DNA of 35,266 bases from Paracraurococcus ruber (GCF_004353985.1 NZ_SMOA01000045.1:1-35266); one strand, 5' to 3'. Counted from the first letter of the stretch, positions 7,614 to 16,069 are shown. Numbers and translations are program-made. The notes: generated from the sequence alone by a model not told the origin.

Positions 7614-8840
7614 ATGCTGCATTTGACCAGGCGGGGCGCGCTGGGCGCGGCCGCGGCGGCCGTCGCGGGCGGCGGCGCCCGGGCCCAGGGATCGGTCCTG
7701 CGCATCGGCGTGCTGTCCGACATGTCCGGCCCCTACCGCGACATCAGCGGCCCGAACTGCGTCGTGACCGCCCGCCAGGCGGTACAGGATTTCGGCGCTG
7801 CCGCCCGCGGCCTGGCGGTCGAGATCGTCCAGGCCGACCACCAGAACAAGGCCGATGTCGGCGTGAACATCGCCCGGCAGTGGTTCGACCAGGGCGTCGA
7901 CGCCATCCTCGAGGTCAACAACAGCGCCATCGCGCTGGCGGTGACCAAGCTGGCGCAGGAGAAGAACAAGGTCCACCTGAACAGCGGCGGCGCCTCCTCC
8001 GACCTCACCGGGCCGGGCTGCGGGCCGAACATGGTGCACTGGACCACCGATGCCTGGGCCAATGCGCAGAGCACCGGCGGCGCGCTGTCGAAGGCCGGGG
8101 CGAAGCGCTGGTACTGCATCACCGCCGACTACGCCTTCGGCCATTCCGTGCAGCGGGAGGTGACTCGGGTGGTGCAGGCGGCCGGCGGCCAGGTGGTGGG
8201 CAGCAGCGTCTATCCCTTCCCGCAGACCACCGACTTCTCCTCCTTCCTCGTCACCGCCGCGTCGCTGCGGCCGGACGTGATCGCCCTGTGCAATGCCGGC
8301 ACGGACATGATCAATTGCGTGAAGCAGGGCCAGGAATTCGGCTTGGCCGGGCGGAAGATCCGCGTCGCCGCCATGATCGGCTTCATCAGCGACGTCCATG
8401 CCATGGGCCTGCCGACGGCGCAGGGCCTGACGATGACCGAGAGCTACTACTGGGACCTGAATGACCGCAGCCGGGCGCTCGCCGACCGGCTGAAGGGCAA
8501 GATGATCAACAACCGCATGGTCACCAGCGTGCAGGCGCAGGCCTATTCCTGCGCGCTGCACTACCTGAAGGCGGTGGCCGCCATCGGCCTGCCGGAAGCC
8601 AAGGCCAATGGCCTGGCCGCGGTGCAGGCGATGAAGCGCCTGCCGACCGACGACGATGCGCATGGCCCGGGCCGGGTGCGGGAGGATGGGCGGAAGATCC
8701 ACCCGACCTATCTGATGGAGGCGAAGGCGCCGGCCGAGAGCCGCGGCGAATGGGACCTGCTGAAGCTGGTCGCCACCACCCCGGCCGAGCAGGCCTTCCG
8801 CCCGCTGGCCGATGGCGGCTGCCCCTTCGTCAAGGCGTGA
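7614..8840 (+). CDS. ABC transporter substrate-binding protein, branched-chain amino acid (LivJ/HAAT) type
   Basis: A 408-residue periplasmic receptor of the Leu/Ile/Val-binding (peripla_BP_6) family. The signal peptide has twin Arg (residues 6-7), a hydrophobic core and an ARA-Q cleavage site near 24/25. The mature protein opens with LRIGVLSDMSGPYRDISGP, the family signature, and continues with VEIVQADHQNKADVG, GVDAILEVNNSAIALAV, CITADYAFGHSVQREV and AQAYSCALHYLKAVAAIGL. Such receptors in this bacterial group bind aromatic or aliphatic acids as often as amino acids. GGAGGAGGGA lies 7 nt upstream of the ATG at 7614. No permease or ATPase of the Liv type is nearby, so it is an orphan receptor. 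It diverges from the hydrolase-LLM pair and converges on the acyl-CoA ligase gene, and may supply their substrate. Confidence 0.88.
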   Translation: MLHLTRRGALGAAAAAVAGGGARAQGSVLRIGVLSDMSGPYRDISGPNCVVTARQAVQDFGAAARGLAVEIVQADHQNKADVGVNIARQWFDQGVDAILEVNNSAIALAVTKLAQEKNKVHLNSGGASSDLTGPGCGPNMVHWTTDAWANAQSTGGALSKAGAKRWYCITADYAFGHSVQREVTRVVQAAGGQVVGSSVYPFPQTTDFSSFLVTAASLRPDVIALCNAGTDMINCVKQGQEFGLAGRKIRVAAMIGFISDVHAMGLPTAQGLTMTESYYWDLNDRSRALADRLKGKMINNRMVTSVQAQAYSCALHYLKAVAAIGLPEAKANGLAAVQAMKRLPTDDDAHGPGRVREDGRKIHPTYLMEAKAPAESRGEWDLLKLVATTPAEQAFRPLADGGCPFVKA

Positions 8841-8975
8841 CGGAGCGGGTGGCCGAGACGCCGCAGGCCCGCTGACGTGCATCGGCTCCGCAGGCATGAT
8901 CCGGATCGCCGGCGGGCCATGCGCCCAGCGGCGTGAACCCGCATCGCAAGGCGGTGCCGGGCGCGGCTGGCGCCG

Positions 8976-10601
8976 TCAGCCCCGCACCTGGCTGCGCAGC
9001 ATGTGCTTCTGGATCTTGCCGGTGGAGGTCCGCGGCAATTCGGTGAACACCACCTGCTTCGGCGCCTTGAAGGCCGCCATGTGCTGGCGGCAATGCGCGA
9101 TCAGCTCGGCCTCGGTCGCATCCAGCCCAGGCTTGAGTTCGACGAAGGCGCAGGGCACCTCGCCCCATTTGTCGTCCGGCTTGGCGACCACCGCGGCCAG
9201 CGCGACGGCCGGGTGCTTGTAGAGCGCGTCCTCCACCTCGATGGAGGAGATGTTCTCCCCGCCCGAGATGATGATGTCCTTGCTGCGGTCCTTCAGCTGG
9301 ATGTAGCCGTCGGGGTACTTCACCGCGAGGTCGCCGGTGTGGAACCAGCCACCGGCAAAGGCGGCGTCGGTGGCCTTCCTGTCCTTGAGATACCCCTTCA
9401 TCACCACGTTGCCGCGCATCATGACCTCGCCCATGGTCGCGCCATCCGGCGGCACGGGCTGCATCGTGGCGGGGTCCATCACGTCCAGGCCTTCCAGCGC
9501 CTGGTAGCGCACGCCCTGGCGCGCCATCAGCTTCGCCTGCTCCGGCGGCGGCAGCGCGTCCCAGGCGGTGTTCCACTCGTTCACCACCGCCGGGCCATAG
9601 ACCTCCGTCAGGCCATAGACATGCAGCACGGCGAAGCCGGCGGCGCGCATGGCGGCCAGCACCGCTTCCGGCGGCGGCGCGCCGGCGACGACGAACTGCA
9701 CCTGGTGCGGCAGGTCGCGCTTCTCCGCCGCCGGCGTGTCCAGCAGCGTCGCCATGACGACGGGGGCGCCGCACATATGCGTCACGCCATGCTCGGCCAT
9801 CAGCGCCCACATCGCCGCGCCGCGCACCGCGCGCAGGCAGACATGCGTGCCGGCGACGGCGGTGACGGTCCAGGGGAAGCACCAGCCGTTGCAATGGAAC
9901 ATCGGCAGGGTCCAGAGATAGACCGGATGCCGCGCCATGCTGGCCGACAGCACGTTGCCCGTCGCCAGCAGCTGCGCGCCGCGATGATGATAGACCACGC
10001 CCTTCGGCTTGCCGGTGGTGCCGCTGGTGTAGTTCAGCGTGATGGCGTCCCATTCGTCACGCGGCAGCGGCCAGGCGAAGCCGGGGTCGCCTTCCGCCAG
10101 CAGCGCCTCGTAGTCCAGGCCATCCATGGTGTTGGCGCGGGCGGCGGCGCCGGCCTCCGGGTCGTCCACCTCGATCACCAGGGGCTGGCATTCGCACTGG
10201 GTGAGGGCGAGGCGCAGCAGCGGCACTAGCTCGCGATCCACGACGATCGCCTTCGCCTCGCCATGGTCCAGGATGTAGGCGATGGTGGCGGCGTCCAGCC
10301 GCGTGTTCAGCGTGTTCAGCACGGCGCCCGCCATCGGCACGCCGTAATGGCATTCCAGCATCTCCGGGATGTTCGGCAGCAGCGCCGCCACCGTGTCGCC
10401 GCTTCCGATGCCGCGCCCGGCCAGCGCCGAGGCCAGCCGCACGCAGCGGTCCCGCAATTCCCGGTAGTCGCGCCGCAGCCTGCCATGCACCACCGCGAGG
10501 TGACTCGGAAAAACCTGCGCCGCGCGTTCCAGGAACAGCAGCGGCGTCAGCGGCTGGTGGTTGGCGGCGTTGCGGGCCAGCCCCGTCTCGTAATCGGCCA
10601 T
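8976..10601 (-). CDS. AMP-dependent acyl-CoA ligase
   Basis: A 541-residue adenylate-forming enzyme that converts a carboxylic acid, ATP and CoA to acyl-CoA, AMP and pyrophosphate. All core motifs are present: P-loop YTSGTTGKPKG (191-201), YGLTE (329-333), HTGD (421-424, ribose-binding Asp424), RSKD (439-442) and the C-terminal PRTSTGKIQK with catalytic Lys529. The stretch VVYHHRGAQLLATGNVL plus HPVYLWTLPMFHCNGW resembles the subgroup containing 3-methylmercaptopropionyl-CoA ligases and medium-chain ligases, so a short or branched acid is likely; this assignment is from memory. The gene starts 10 bp after the crotonase-fold gene on the same strand, hence one transcription unit. The ATG at 10601 is at the expected N-terminus. 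The gene converges with the receptor gene ending at 8840; the 135-bp spacer shows no clear terminator. Confidence 0.9.
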   Translation of the reverse strand: MADYETGLARNAANHQPLTPLLFLERAAQVFPSHLAVVHGRLRRDYRELRDRCVRLASALAGRGIGSGDTVAALLPNIPEMLECHYGVPMAGAVLNTLNTRLDAATIAYILDHGEAKAIVVDRELVPLLRLALTQCECQPLVIEVDDPEAGAAARANTMDGLDYEALLAEGDPGFAWPLPRDEWDAITLNYTSGTTGKPKGVVYHHRGAQLLATGNVLSASMARHPVYLWTLPMFHCNGWCFPWTVTAVAGTHVCLRAVRGAAMWALMAEHGVTHMCGAPVVMATLLDTPAAEKRDLPHQVQFVVAGAPPPEAVLAAMRAAGFAVLHVYGLTEVYGPAVVNEWNTAWDALPPPEQAKLMARQGVRYQALEGLDVMDPATMQPVPPDGATMGEVMMRGNVVMKGYLKDRKATDAAFAGGWFHTGDLAVKYPDGYIQLKDRSKDIIISGGENISSIEVEDALYKHPAVALAAVVAKPDDKWGEVPCAFVELKPGLDATEAELIAHCRQHMAAFKAPKQVVFTELPRTSTGKIQKHMLRSQVRG

Positions 10602-10611
10602 GCGTCGAACC

Positions 10612-11412
10612 CTACCGATGCCGCCACTCCGGCGCGCGCTTGCCGAGGAAGGCGCCGATCCCCTCGGCGGCATCCTCGGCCAGCAGGTTCTGTACCATGA
10701 CCGCACCGGCCGCGGCATAGGCTTCCGGCAGCGGCAGCGCCGCCTGCTGGTTGAAGCCGCGCTTGCCCAGCCGCAGCGCGGCGCCGGACCGCGCGGCGAT
10801 CCGCCGCGCCAGGTCCATGGCCTGCGGCAGCGCCTGGCCGGGCGGCACGACGCGGTTCACCAGCCCCATGCGATGCGCTTCGGCGGCCGGGATCATCTCC
10901 CCCAGCAGCAGCATCTCCATCGCCGCCTTGCGCGGCACCGCGCGGGCCAGGGCGACGCCCGGGGTGGTGCAGAACAGGCCGATATCCACGCCGGGCGTGC
11001 AGAATTTTGCGCTTTCCGACGCGACCACCAGGTCGCAGCTTGCCGCGAGCTGGCAACCGGCCGCCGTCGCCACGCCCTCCACCGCCGCCACCACCGGCTG
11101 CGGCAACCCGACCACGGATTGCATGACGCGGCCGCAGGCGGCCATCGCATCCTCGAAGAACGCTTTCCCGCCATCGGCATCGGCCTGGTGGGCGACGATC
11201 TCCTTCAGGTCATGCCCGGCGGAGAAGGCCGGGCCTTCCGCTGCCACCACCACGCAGCGGATGCCGTCCTCCGCTGCGATCCCGTCCAGGGTGGCCTGCA
11301 ACGCGTCGAGCATGGCGCGGGACAGGCTGTTGCGGGCGGCGGGGCGGTTCAGCGTGAGGACGGCGACCGCGTCGTGATCCTCGCGCAGCACCGAAGGCAT
11401 GTTCGAGACCAT
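10612..11412 (-). CDS. enoyl-CoA hydratase/isomerase family protein, atypical catalytic residues
   Basis: A 266-residue crotonase-fold protein. The oxyanion-hole segments FSAGHDL (63-69) and GVATAAGCQLA (113-123) are clear, followed by the C-terminal AEAHRMGLVNRVVP and the trimer helices. Against classical enoyl-CoA hydratase, the first catalytic Glu (in GGGCELA) is Gln121 here and the second (in QPEI) is Gly141 in TPGVDIG. The protein resembles the ECHDC3-like branch, whose reaction is poorly known, more than true hydratases. It probably binds a CoA thioester, but I would not assume hydration. GGGAGG lies 4 nt before the ATG at 11412; a second ATG at 11400 is less well placed. The acyl-CoA ligase gene follows 10 bp downstream. 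A strong terminator sits only 11 nt upstream of the start codon. Confidence 0.85.
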   Translation of the reverse strand: MVSNMPSVLREDHDAVAVLTLNRPAARNSLSRAMLDALQATLDGIAAEDGIRCVVVAAEGPAFSAGHDLKEIVAHQADADGGKAFFEDAMAACGRVMQSVVGLPQPVVAAVEGVATAAGCQLAASCDLVVASESAKFCTPGVDIGLFCTTPGVALARAVPRKAAMEMLLLGEMIPAAEAHRMGLVNRVVPPGQALPQAMDLARRIAARSGAALRLGKRGFNQQAALPLPEAYAAAGAVMVQNLLAEDAAEGIGAFLGKRAPEWRHR

Positions 11413-11423
11413 GGGACCTCCCG

Positions 11424-11458
11424 AAAAAAAAAGATCGGGGGGAAGGTATTCCCCCCGA
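11424..11458 (-). terminator. intrinsic terminator after the DUF35 gene, just before the crotonase gene
   Basis: TCGGGGGGAA (11435-11444), loop GGTA (11445-11448) and TTCCCCCCGA (11449-11458) form a perfect 10-bp stem. On the minus strand it is followed almost directly by nine T (11432-11424). This is the best intrinsic terminator in the window. It lies 38 bp after the DUF35 stop and 11 nt before the crotonase ATG, with that gene's Shine-Dalgarno squeezed between. Confidence 0.85.
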
Positions 11459-11496
11459 GCCCCCCATCTATGTCCGGGAGTCTTATAGCCGCTGGT

Positions 11497-11895
11497 TCAG
11501 GCAGGCGTGAACATGGTCGCCGGCGGGGCGTCGCCCTGCGTCGGCTTGAAGACGACCTTCACCTTCTGGCCGATCTTCAGGCTGTCCAGGTCGCAATCCA
11601 CGATGTTGGTGAAGACCCGCACGCCCTCGTCCAGCTCGACATAGGCGACGCAATAGGGCTCCTTCGTGCGCATCACCGTGTAGGTGTAGATCACGCCGGT
11701 GCCCTTCGCCTCCACCAGCTCCACGTTGTTGGACAGCGTGAAGGGCGAGCAGCCCCGCGGATACCAGAAATGCTTGCCGGTATCCTTGCAGAGCCCGATC
11801 AGCAGCCGCCCCTCGCGCGCCGCGTCGAAATAGGGCTTGTTGGTCGGGTCCACCTGGATGGCGGGAAGCTGGCGGTTGGAAGCCGGTGTCGCCAT
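11497..11895 (-). CDS. DUF35 (OB-fold, zinc-ribbon) acyl-CoA-binding partner protein
   Basis: A 132-residue protein of the DUF35 family: an N-terminal helix (YFDAAREGRLLIGLC), a rubredoxin-like zinc-ribbon region (about 34-52) and a C-terminal OB-fold (GTGVIYTYTVMR, YCVAYVELDEGVRVFTNIV, IGQKVKVVF). In the zinc-ribbon only Cys36 and Cys49 remain of the usual four Cys (CKDTGKHFWYPRGCSPF), so zinc may be lost. DUF35 proteins form complexes with thiolase-fold partners; known cases include archaeal acetoacetyl-CoA thiolase/HMG-CoA synthase assemblies and actinobacterial steroid side-chain retro-aldolases. Here the partner gene lies directly upstream, with five bases between its stop and this ATG (11895). 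GGGAGTGA, overlapping the upstream stop codon, is the ribosome site. A strong terminator follows. Confidence 0.88.
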   Translation of the reverse strand: MATPASNRQLPAIQVDPTNKPYFDAAREGRLLIGLCKDTGKHFWYPRGCSPFTLSNNVELVEAKGTGVIYTYTVMRTKEPYCVAYVELDEGVRVFTNIVDCDLDSLKIGQKVKVVFKPTQGDAPPATMFTPA

Positions 11896-11900
11896 GGTGC

Positions 11901-13073
11901 TCACTCCCTCTCCAGGATGACGGTCGCGCTGCCATGCCGCGTGCCGAGCAGGCCGCCGGTGCCATGCGCCAGCGCCAGGGTGCAGCCGGGCACCTGCACC
12001 TTCGGATGCGCCTCGCCGCGCAGCTGTCGCACCGCCTCGATCACCTTCGTCATGCCGCCGCGATTGGCCGGGTGGTTGTTGCAGAGCCCGCCGCCATCCG
12101 TGTTGAAGGGCAGCTTGCCGACGCCCGAGATGAGGTTGCCGTCGGAGACGAATTTGCCGCCCTGGCCCTTCTCGCAGAAGCCCAGGTCTTCCAGCTGCAT
12201 CAGCACCGTGATGGTGAAGCTGTCGTAGATGGAGGCGTACTGGATGTCCTTCGGCGTCACGCCCGCCTCCTCGAAGGCGCGGGGGCCGGACCAGCGGGCG
12301 CCGGAATAGGTCAGGTCGGTATAGCCGGCATTCTGGTTCTTGGTCGCCTCGCCATGGCCCTTCACCTTGACCAGCGGCCGCTTCAGCGACTTGGCAATCT
12401 CCGGCTTGGCCAGGATCAGCGCGCCTCCGCCATCCGAGATGACGCAGCAGTCCAGCCGGTGCAGCGGGTCGGAGATCATGGGGGAGTTCACCACCTCCTC
12501 CACCGTCACCACCTTGCGCAGCATCGCATGCTCGTTCCACTGCGCGTGGTGGCTCGCCGCGACCTTGATCCAGGCGAGCTGCTCGCTGGTCGTGCCGAAC
12601 TCGTGCATGTGGCGCATGGCGCACATCGCATAGGCATTGGCGACGGTGCGGCCATAGGGGATCTCGAAGGGATCGTCCGGAACGTTCACGCCCCAGGACC
12701 GCGGCGCGGTGCCGGTCGCCATCGCCTCCGCCCGCGGCCGGCCGGCCAGCGTGACGAGGGCGATGTCGCAGAGGCCAAGCGCGATCGCCTCCGCCGCATG
12801 GCCGACATGCAGGACGTAGGAGGAGCCGCCGACATCGGTGCTGTCCAGGTGCCGCAATTTCGTCAGGCCGAGGTAGTCGGCCATGTTCAGCGGGCCGAGG
12901 CCGGGGGCGGCGCCGGTGCAGAAGAAGCCGTCCACGTCGTCCTTCGAAAGCCCGGCATCCTGCAGCGCGCCATAGGCGACTTCCGCATGCAGCTGCGCCA
13001 CCGACTTGTCGTCGGCCTTGCGTGTCGGGTGCTCGAAGGCCCCGACGATATAGGCCTTGCCGTTGATGCTCAT
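11901..13073 (-). CDS. thiolase-like protein (SCP-x/lipid-transfer type) without the nucleophilic cysteine
   Basis: A 390-residue thiolase-fold protein of the SCP-x thiolase-like branch. Landmarks: KAYIVGAFEHPTRKA (N-terminal strand), VDGFFCTGAAPG, DVGGSSYVLHVGHAAEA (80-96), LDCCVISDGGGALIL, SIYDSFTITVLMQLEDLGF, NTDGGGLCNNHPANRGGM (His334) and ALAHGTGGLLGTRHGSATVIL. Where degradative thiolases have the acyl-accepting Cys, this protein has GGSSY (82-86), and the C-terminal catalytic Cys region reads HGTGG. It is therefore unlikely to perform Claisen thiolysis. In actinobacteria, similar proteins paired with DUF35 act as retro-aldolases on hydroxyacyl-CoA. The DUF35 gene follows after five bases. 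GGAGGG is about 12 nt upstream of the ATG at 13073. An A+T-rich patch (13104-13122) upstream may hold the promoter. Confidence 0.88.
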   Translation of the reverse strand: MSINGKAYIVGAFEHPTRKADDKSVAQLHAEVAYGALQDAGLSKDDVDGFFCTGAAPGLGPLNMADYLGLTKLRHLDSTDVGGSSYVLHVGHAAEAIALGLCDIALVTLAGRPRAEAMATGTAPRSWGVNVPDDPFEIPYGRTVANAYAMCAMRHMHEFGTTSEQLAWIKVAASHHAQWNEHAMLRKVVTVEEVVNSPMISDPLHRLDCCVISDGGGALILAKPEIAKSLKRPLVKVKGHGEATKNQNAGYTDLTYSGARWSGPRAFEEAGVTPKDIQYASIYDSFTITVLMQLEDLGFCEKGQGGKFVSDGNLISGVGKLPFNTDGGGLCNNHPANRGGMTKVIEAVRQLRGEAHPKVQVPGCTLALAHGTGGLLGTRHGSATVILERE

Positions 13074-13116
13074 GGGCGTCGCGGCCCTCCCTTCATTCGC
13101 AGGCTATCTATTTTTC

Positions 13117-13140
13117 CAAAATCCCGCGCGGGCGCCGCGC
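13117..13140 (-). terminator. possible terminator of the ABC transporter operon
   Basis: GCGCGG (13126-13131), loop GCG and CCGCGC (13135-13140) form a 6-bp G+C stem. On the minus strand GGGATTTT follows directly. It lies 16 bp after the ATPase stop, at the end of the importer operon and just upstream of the thiolase-like gene. The T-stretch is short, so strength is uncertain. Confidence 0.4.
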
Positions 13141-13156
13141 CGTCAAGCCTGCGCGG

Positions 13157-13868
<712 letters not shown>

Positions 13869-13888
<20 letters not shown>

Positions 13889-14525
13889 GCAGCTTCCCTT
13901 CCAGACGCCGGGCCAGCAGCGAGATCGGCCAGCAGATGACGAAGTAGATGGCCGCCACCGTCCCGAAGACCTTGAAGGGGGAGAAGGTGGCGTTGTTCAC
14001 CAGGTTGCCCGCCCGCGCCAGCTCCACCACTCCGATGATGGAGACGATGGAGGTGTTCTTCACCAGCTGCACGATGAAGCCGACGGTCGGCGGGATGGCG
14101 ATGCGGACGGCCTGCGGGATGATGACGTAGCGGTATTGCTGCGCGCGGGAGAAGGCGAGCGCCGCCGAGGCTTCCCATTGCTGCCAGGGCACCGCCTGGA
14201 TGCAGCCGCGCCAGATCTCCCCCAGATAGCCGCTGGCGTAGAGCGCCATGGAGACGGTGGCGGCGATCAGCGGCGGCAGATCGAAGCCGGCCAGCGACAG
14301 CCCGTAATACGACAGGAACAGCAGCATCAGCACCGGCACGCCCTGGATCACGCCGATCCAGCCCGCCGCCAGCGCCCGCAGCGGCGCAAGGCGGGAGGTG
14401 CGGGCGAGCGCGACCAGGAAGCCCAGCAGCCCGCCCAGCAGCAGCGCCATCACCGTCAGCAGCAGGGTCCAGCGCGCTGAGGCGAGGATGAACAGGAACT
14501 CGGATTCGGTGAAGGTGCGGATCAT
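13869..14525 (-). CDS. amino-acid-type ABC transporter permease (second)
   Basis: A 218-residue inner-membrane permease of the His/Glu/Gln/Arg/opine (HEQRo) family with about five membrane helices: WTLLLTVMALLLGGLLGFLVAL, VIQGVPVLMLLFLSYYG, LIAATVSMALYASGYLGEIWRG, VGFIVQLVKNTSIVSIIGVVEL and FGTVAAIYFVICWPISLLA. The cytoplasmic coupling loop (EAA motif) reads EASAALAFSRAQQYRYVIIPQAVRIAIPP. The ATG at 14525 overlaps the stop of the other permease gene by four bases (ATGA), so the two are translationally coupled. The frame is open far upstream, but that part is the shadow of the neighbouring permease. The two permeases would form a heterodimer. Confidence 0.92.
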
Positions 14526-15220
14526 CGCCCGGCCTGCCCGCGCAGCCGCCCGAGGCCGGAGCCGGCGGGGAAGAGCAGGGCGCCAAGCCCGGCCAGCAGC
14601 CCCCGCAGCACCAGGGCCAGGGCCAGGTAGATCAGCGTGACGAGGATATAGACCTCGAAGCTGCGGAAGGTCTCGCTCTCGATATTCGCCGCCTGCGCCG
14701 ACAGTTCCTGCACCGAGATGAAGGAGCAGACCGAGGTGGAGAGCATCATCAGCACGAACTGGCTGGACAGCGCCGGCCAGACCCGCGCCAGGGCCGGGGC
14801 GAGAACGACGTGGCGGAAGACCTGCCAGCGCGTCATCGCCAGGGACAGCCCGGCCTCGATCTGGCTCTTGTGGACGCTCTCGATGCCGGCGCGCACGATC
14901 TCGGTCGCATAGGCGCCGAGGTTGATGATGATGGCGGCCAGCGCCGCCTGCTCCGCCGAGAGGCGCAGGCCGAGGGTCGGGACGCCGAAGAAGATGATCA
15001 GCAGCTGCACTAGGAAGGGCGTGTTGCGCACCAGCTCGACATAGGCATCGACCAGCATCCGGACGGGGCGGCCGGACAGGCCGCGCAGCATGGCCAGCAG
15101 GATGCCGAGCAGGGCGCCGAGCAGGATGCCGCTGCCGGCGAGCTGCAGGGTCACCCACAGCCCGTCCAGCAGCACGTCCAGCCGGTTGAGCACCGGCTGA
15201 AACTGGAACTGGAATCCCAT
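14522..15220 (-). CDS. amino-acid-type ABC transporter permease (first)
   Basis: A 232-residue permease of the same HEQRo family. The N-terminus MGFQFQFQPVLNRLDVLLDGLWVTLQLAG is typical of GltJ/GlnP-like permeases. Membrane helices include GSGILLGALLGILLAML, FLVQLLIIFFGVPTLG, AALAAIIINLGAYATEIVRAGI and VYILVTLIYLALALVLRGLL. The EAA loop is EAGLSLAMTRWQVFRHVVLAPALARVWPAL. It starts 6 bp after the receptor gene and ends in an ATGA overlap with the second permease gene, so receptor and permeases are clearly one operon. Confidence 0.92.
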   Translation of the reverse strand: MGFQFQFQPVLNRLDVLLDGLWVTLQLAGSGILLGALLGILLAMLRGLSGRPVRMLVDAYVELVRNTPFLVQLLIIFFGVPTLGLRLSAEQAALAAIIINLGAYATEIVRAGIESVHKSQIEAGLSLAMTRWQVFRHVVLAPALARVWPALSSQFVLMMLSTSVCSFISVQELSAQAANIESETFRSFEVYILVTLIYLALALVLRGLLAGLGALLFPAGSGLGRLRGQAGR

Positions 15221-15226
15221 GCCCCC

Positions 15227-16039
15227 TCAGAAGGCCGGCAGGTCGGCCGGCAGCGGGCTGCCGGTCCATTTCTGCGCGATCTCGTCCAGCTCGCCATTCG
15301 TCTTCATGAAGTAGATGGTGTTCTGCAGCCACTGCCGCATCTCGAACTGGTCCTTGCGGGTGGTCATGCAGTTCGGCTGGTTGAACAGGTGGATCTTGTT
15401 CTCGAGGCCCGCCTCCGGCCGGGTCTTGGCGATGTCGCCGCCGATGGTGTCCGGGATGCCGATGGCGTCCACCTGGCCGACGATCAGCGCCTGGGCGGAC
15501 GTCGCGTCATCCTCGAACCGGACGATGGTGGTGCCGCGCGGGGCGCGGCGGACCATCGCCTGCTCCTGCGGGGTGCCGCGCGGCACGCCGACGCGCTTGC
15601 CCGCCAGGTCCTCGATCTTCGTGATCGCGGTCTCCTTCTTCGCCATGATCATCATGCGGAAGGCGCTGTAGGGCATGGTGAACATGACGGTGCGCGCCCG
15701 CTCCGGCGTCGCCCCCAGGGTGGCGCAGAGGAAATCCACCCGCCCCGCCTCCAGCGCCGGGATGCGCGACGGCGGGGTGAGCGAGCTGATCTCCGCCGGC
15801 ACGCCCAGGTAGAAGGCCAGGCGGTTGGCCACGTCGATGTCGTAGCCGATGGCATTGCCCTGCGGGTCCACCATGCCGAAGGGCGGCGCTCCGGTGACGA
15901 CGCCGATGCGGGCGCGGCCGCGGCGGATGATGTCGGCGGTGGTGATGGGGCCGGCCTGCTGCGCCTTCGCCTCGGTGATCAGGAAGGCGAGGCCGGGCAG
16001 CAGCGCGGCGCTGCGGAAGATCTGCTTGCGGGAGAGCAT
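15227..16039 (-). CDS. amino-acid-type ABC transporter periplasmic receptor
   Basis: A 270-residue periplasmic binding protein of SBP family 3 (polar amino acid type). The signal peptide has a hydrophobic run and an AKA-Q site near 26/27. The mature part has the family pattern: ARIGVVTGAPPFGMVDPQGN, IGYDIDVANRLAFYLGV, RIPALEAGRVDFLCATLGATPERAR, YSAFRMMIMAKKE, IEDLAGKRVGVPRGTPQEQAM, VGQVDAIGIPD and a C-terminal helix FMKTNGELDEIAQKWTGSPLP. The family Arg that grips an alpha-carboxylate is probably Arg115 (TPERAR); the ligand itself cannot be read. It starts 30 bp after the SDR stop, which places it in the same operon as a gluconate 5-dehydrogenase-like enzyme. A carboxylate-bearing sugar acid is a reasonable ligand guess. 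Confidence 0.9.
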   Translation of the reverse strand: MLSRKQIFRSAALLPGLAFLITEAKAQQAGPITTADIIRRGRARIGVVTGAPPFGMVDPQGNAIGYDIDVANRLAFYLGVPAEISSLTPPSRIPALEAGRVDFLCATLGATPERARTVMFTMPYSAFRMMIMAKKETAITKIEDLAGKRVGVPRGTPQEQAMVRRAPRGTTIVRFEDDATSAQALIVGQVDAIGIPDTIGGDIAKTRPEAGLENKIHLFNQPNCMTTRKDQFEMRQWLQNTIYFMKTNGELDEIAQKWTGSPLPADLPAF

Positions 16040-16069
16040 TCGGTTTCCTCCAGGAACGGGTTGCCGCGG

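Noticed and set aside
8841-8975. Terminator between the convergent receptor and acyl-CoA ligase genes
   Set aside because: I looked for a stem of seven or more base pairs with a short loop and found none.
11000-13100. Ordinary beta-oxidation operon
   Set aside because: The thiolase-like protein lacks the nucleophilic Cys, the crotonase lacks both Glu, and no acyl-CoA or hydroxyacyl-CoA dehydrogenase is present.
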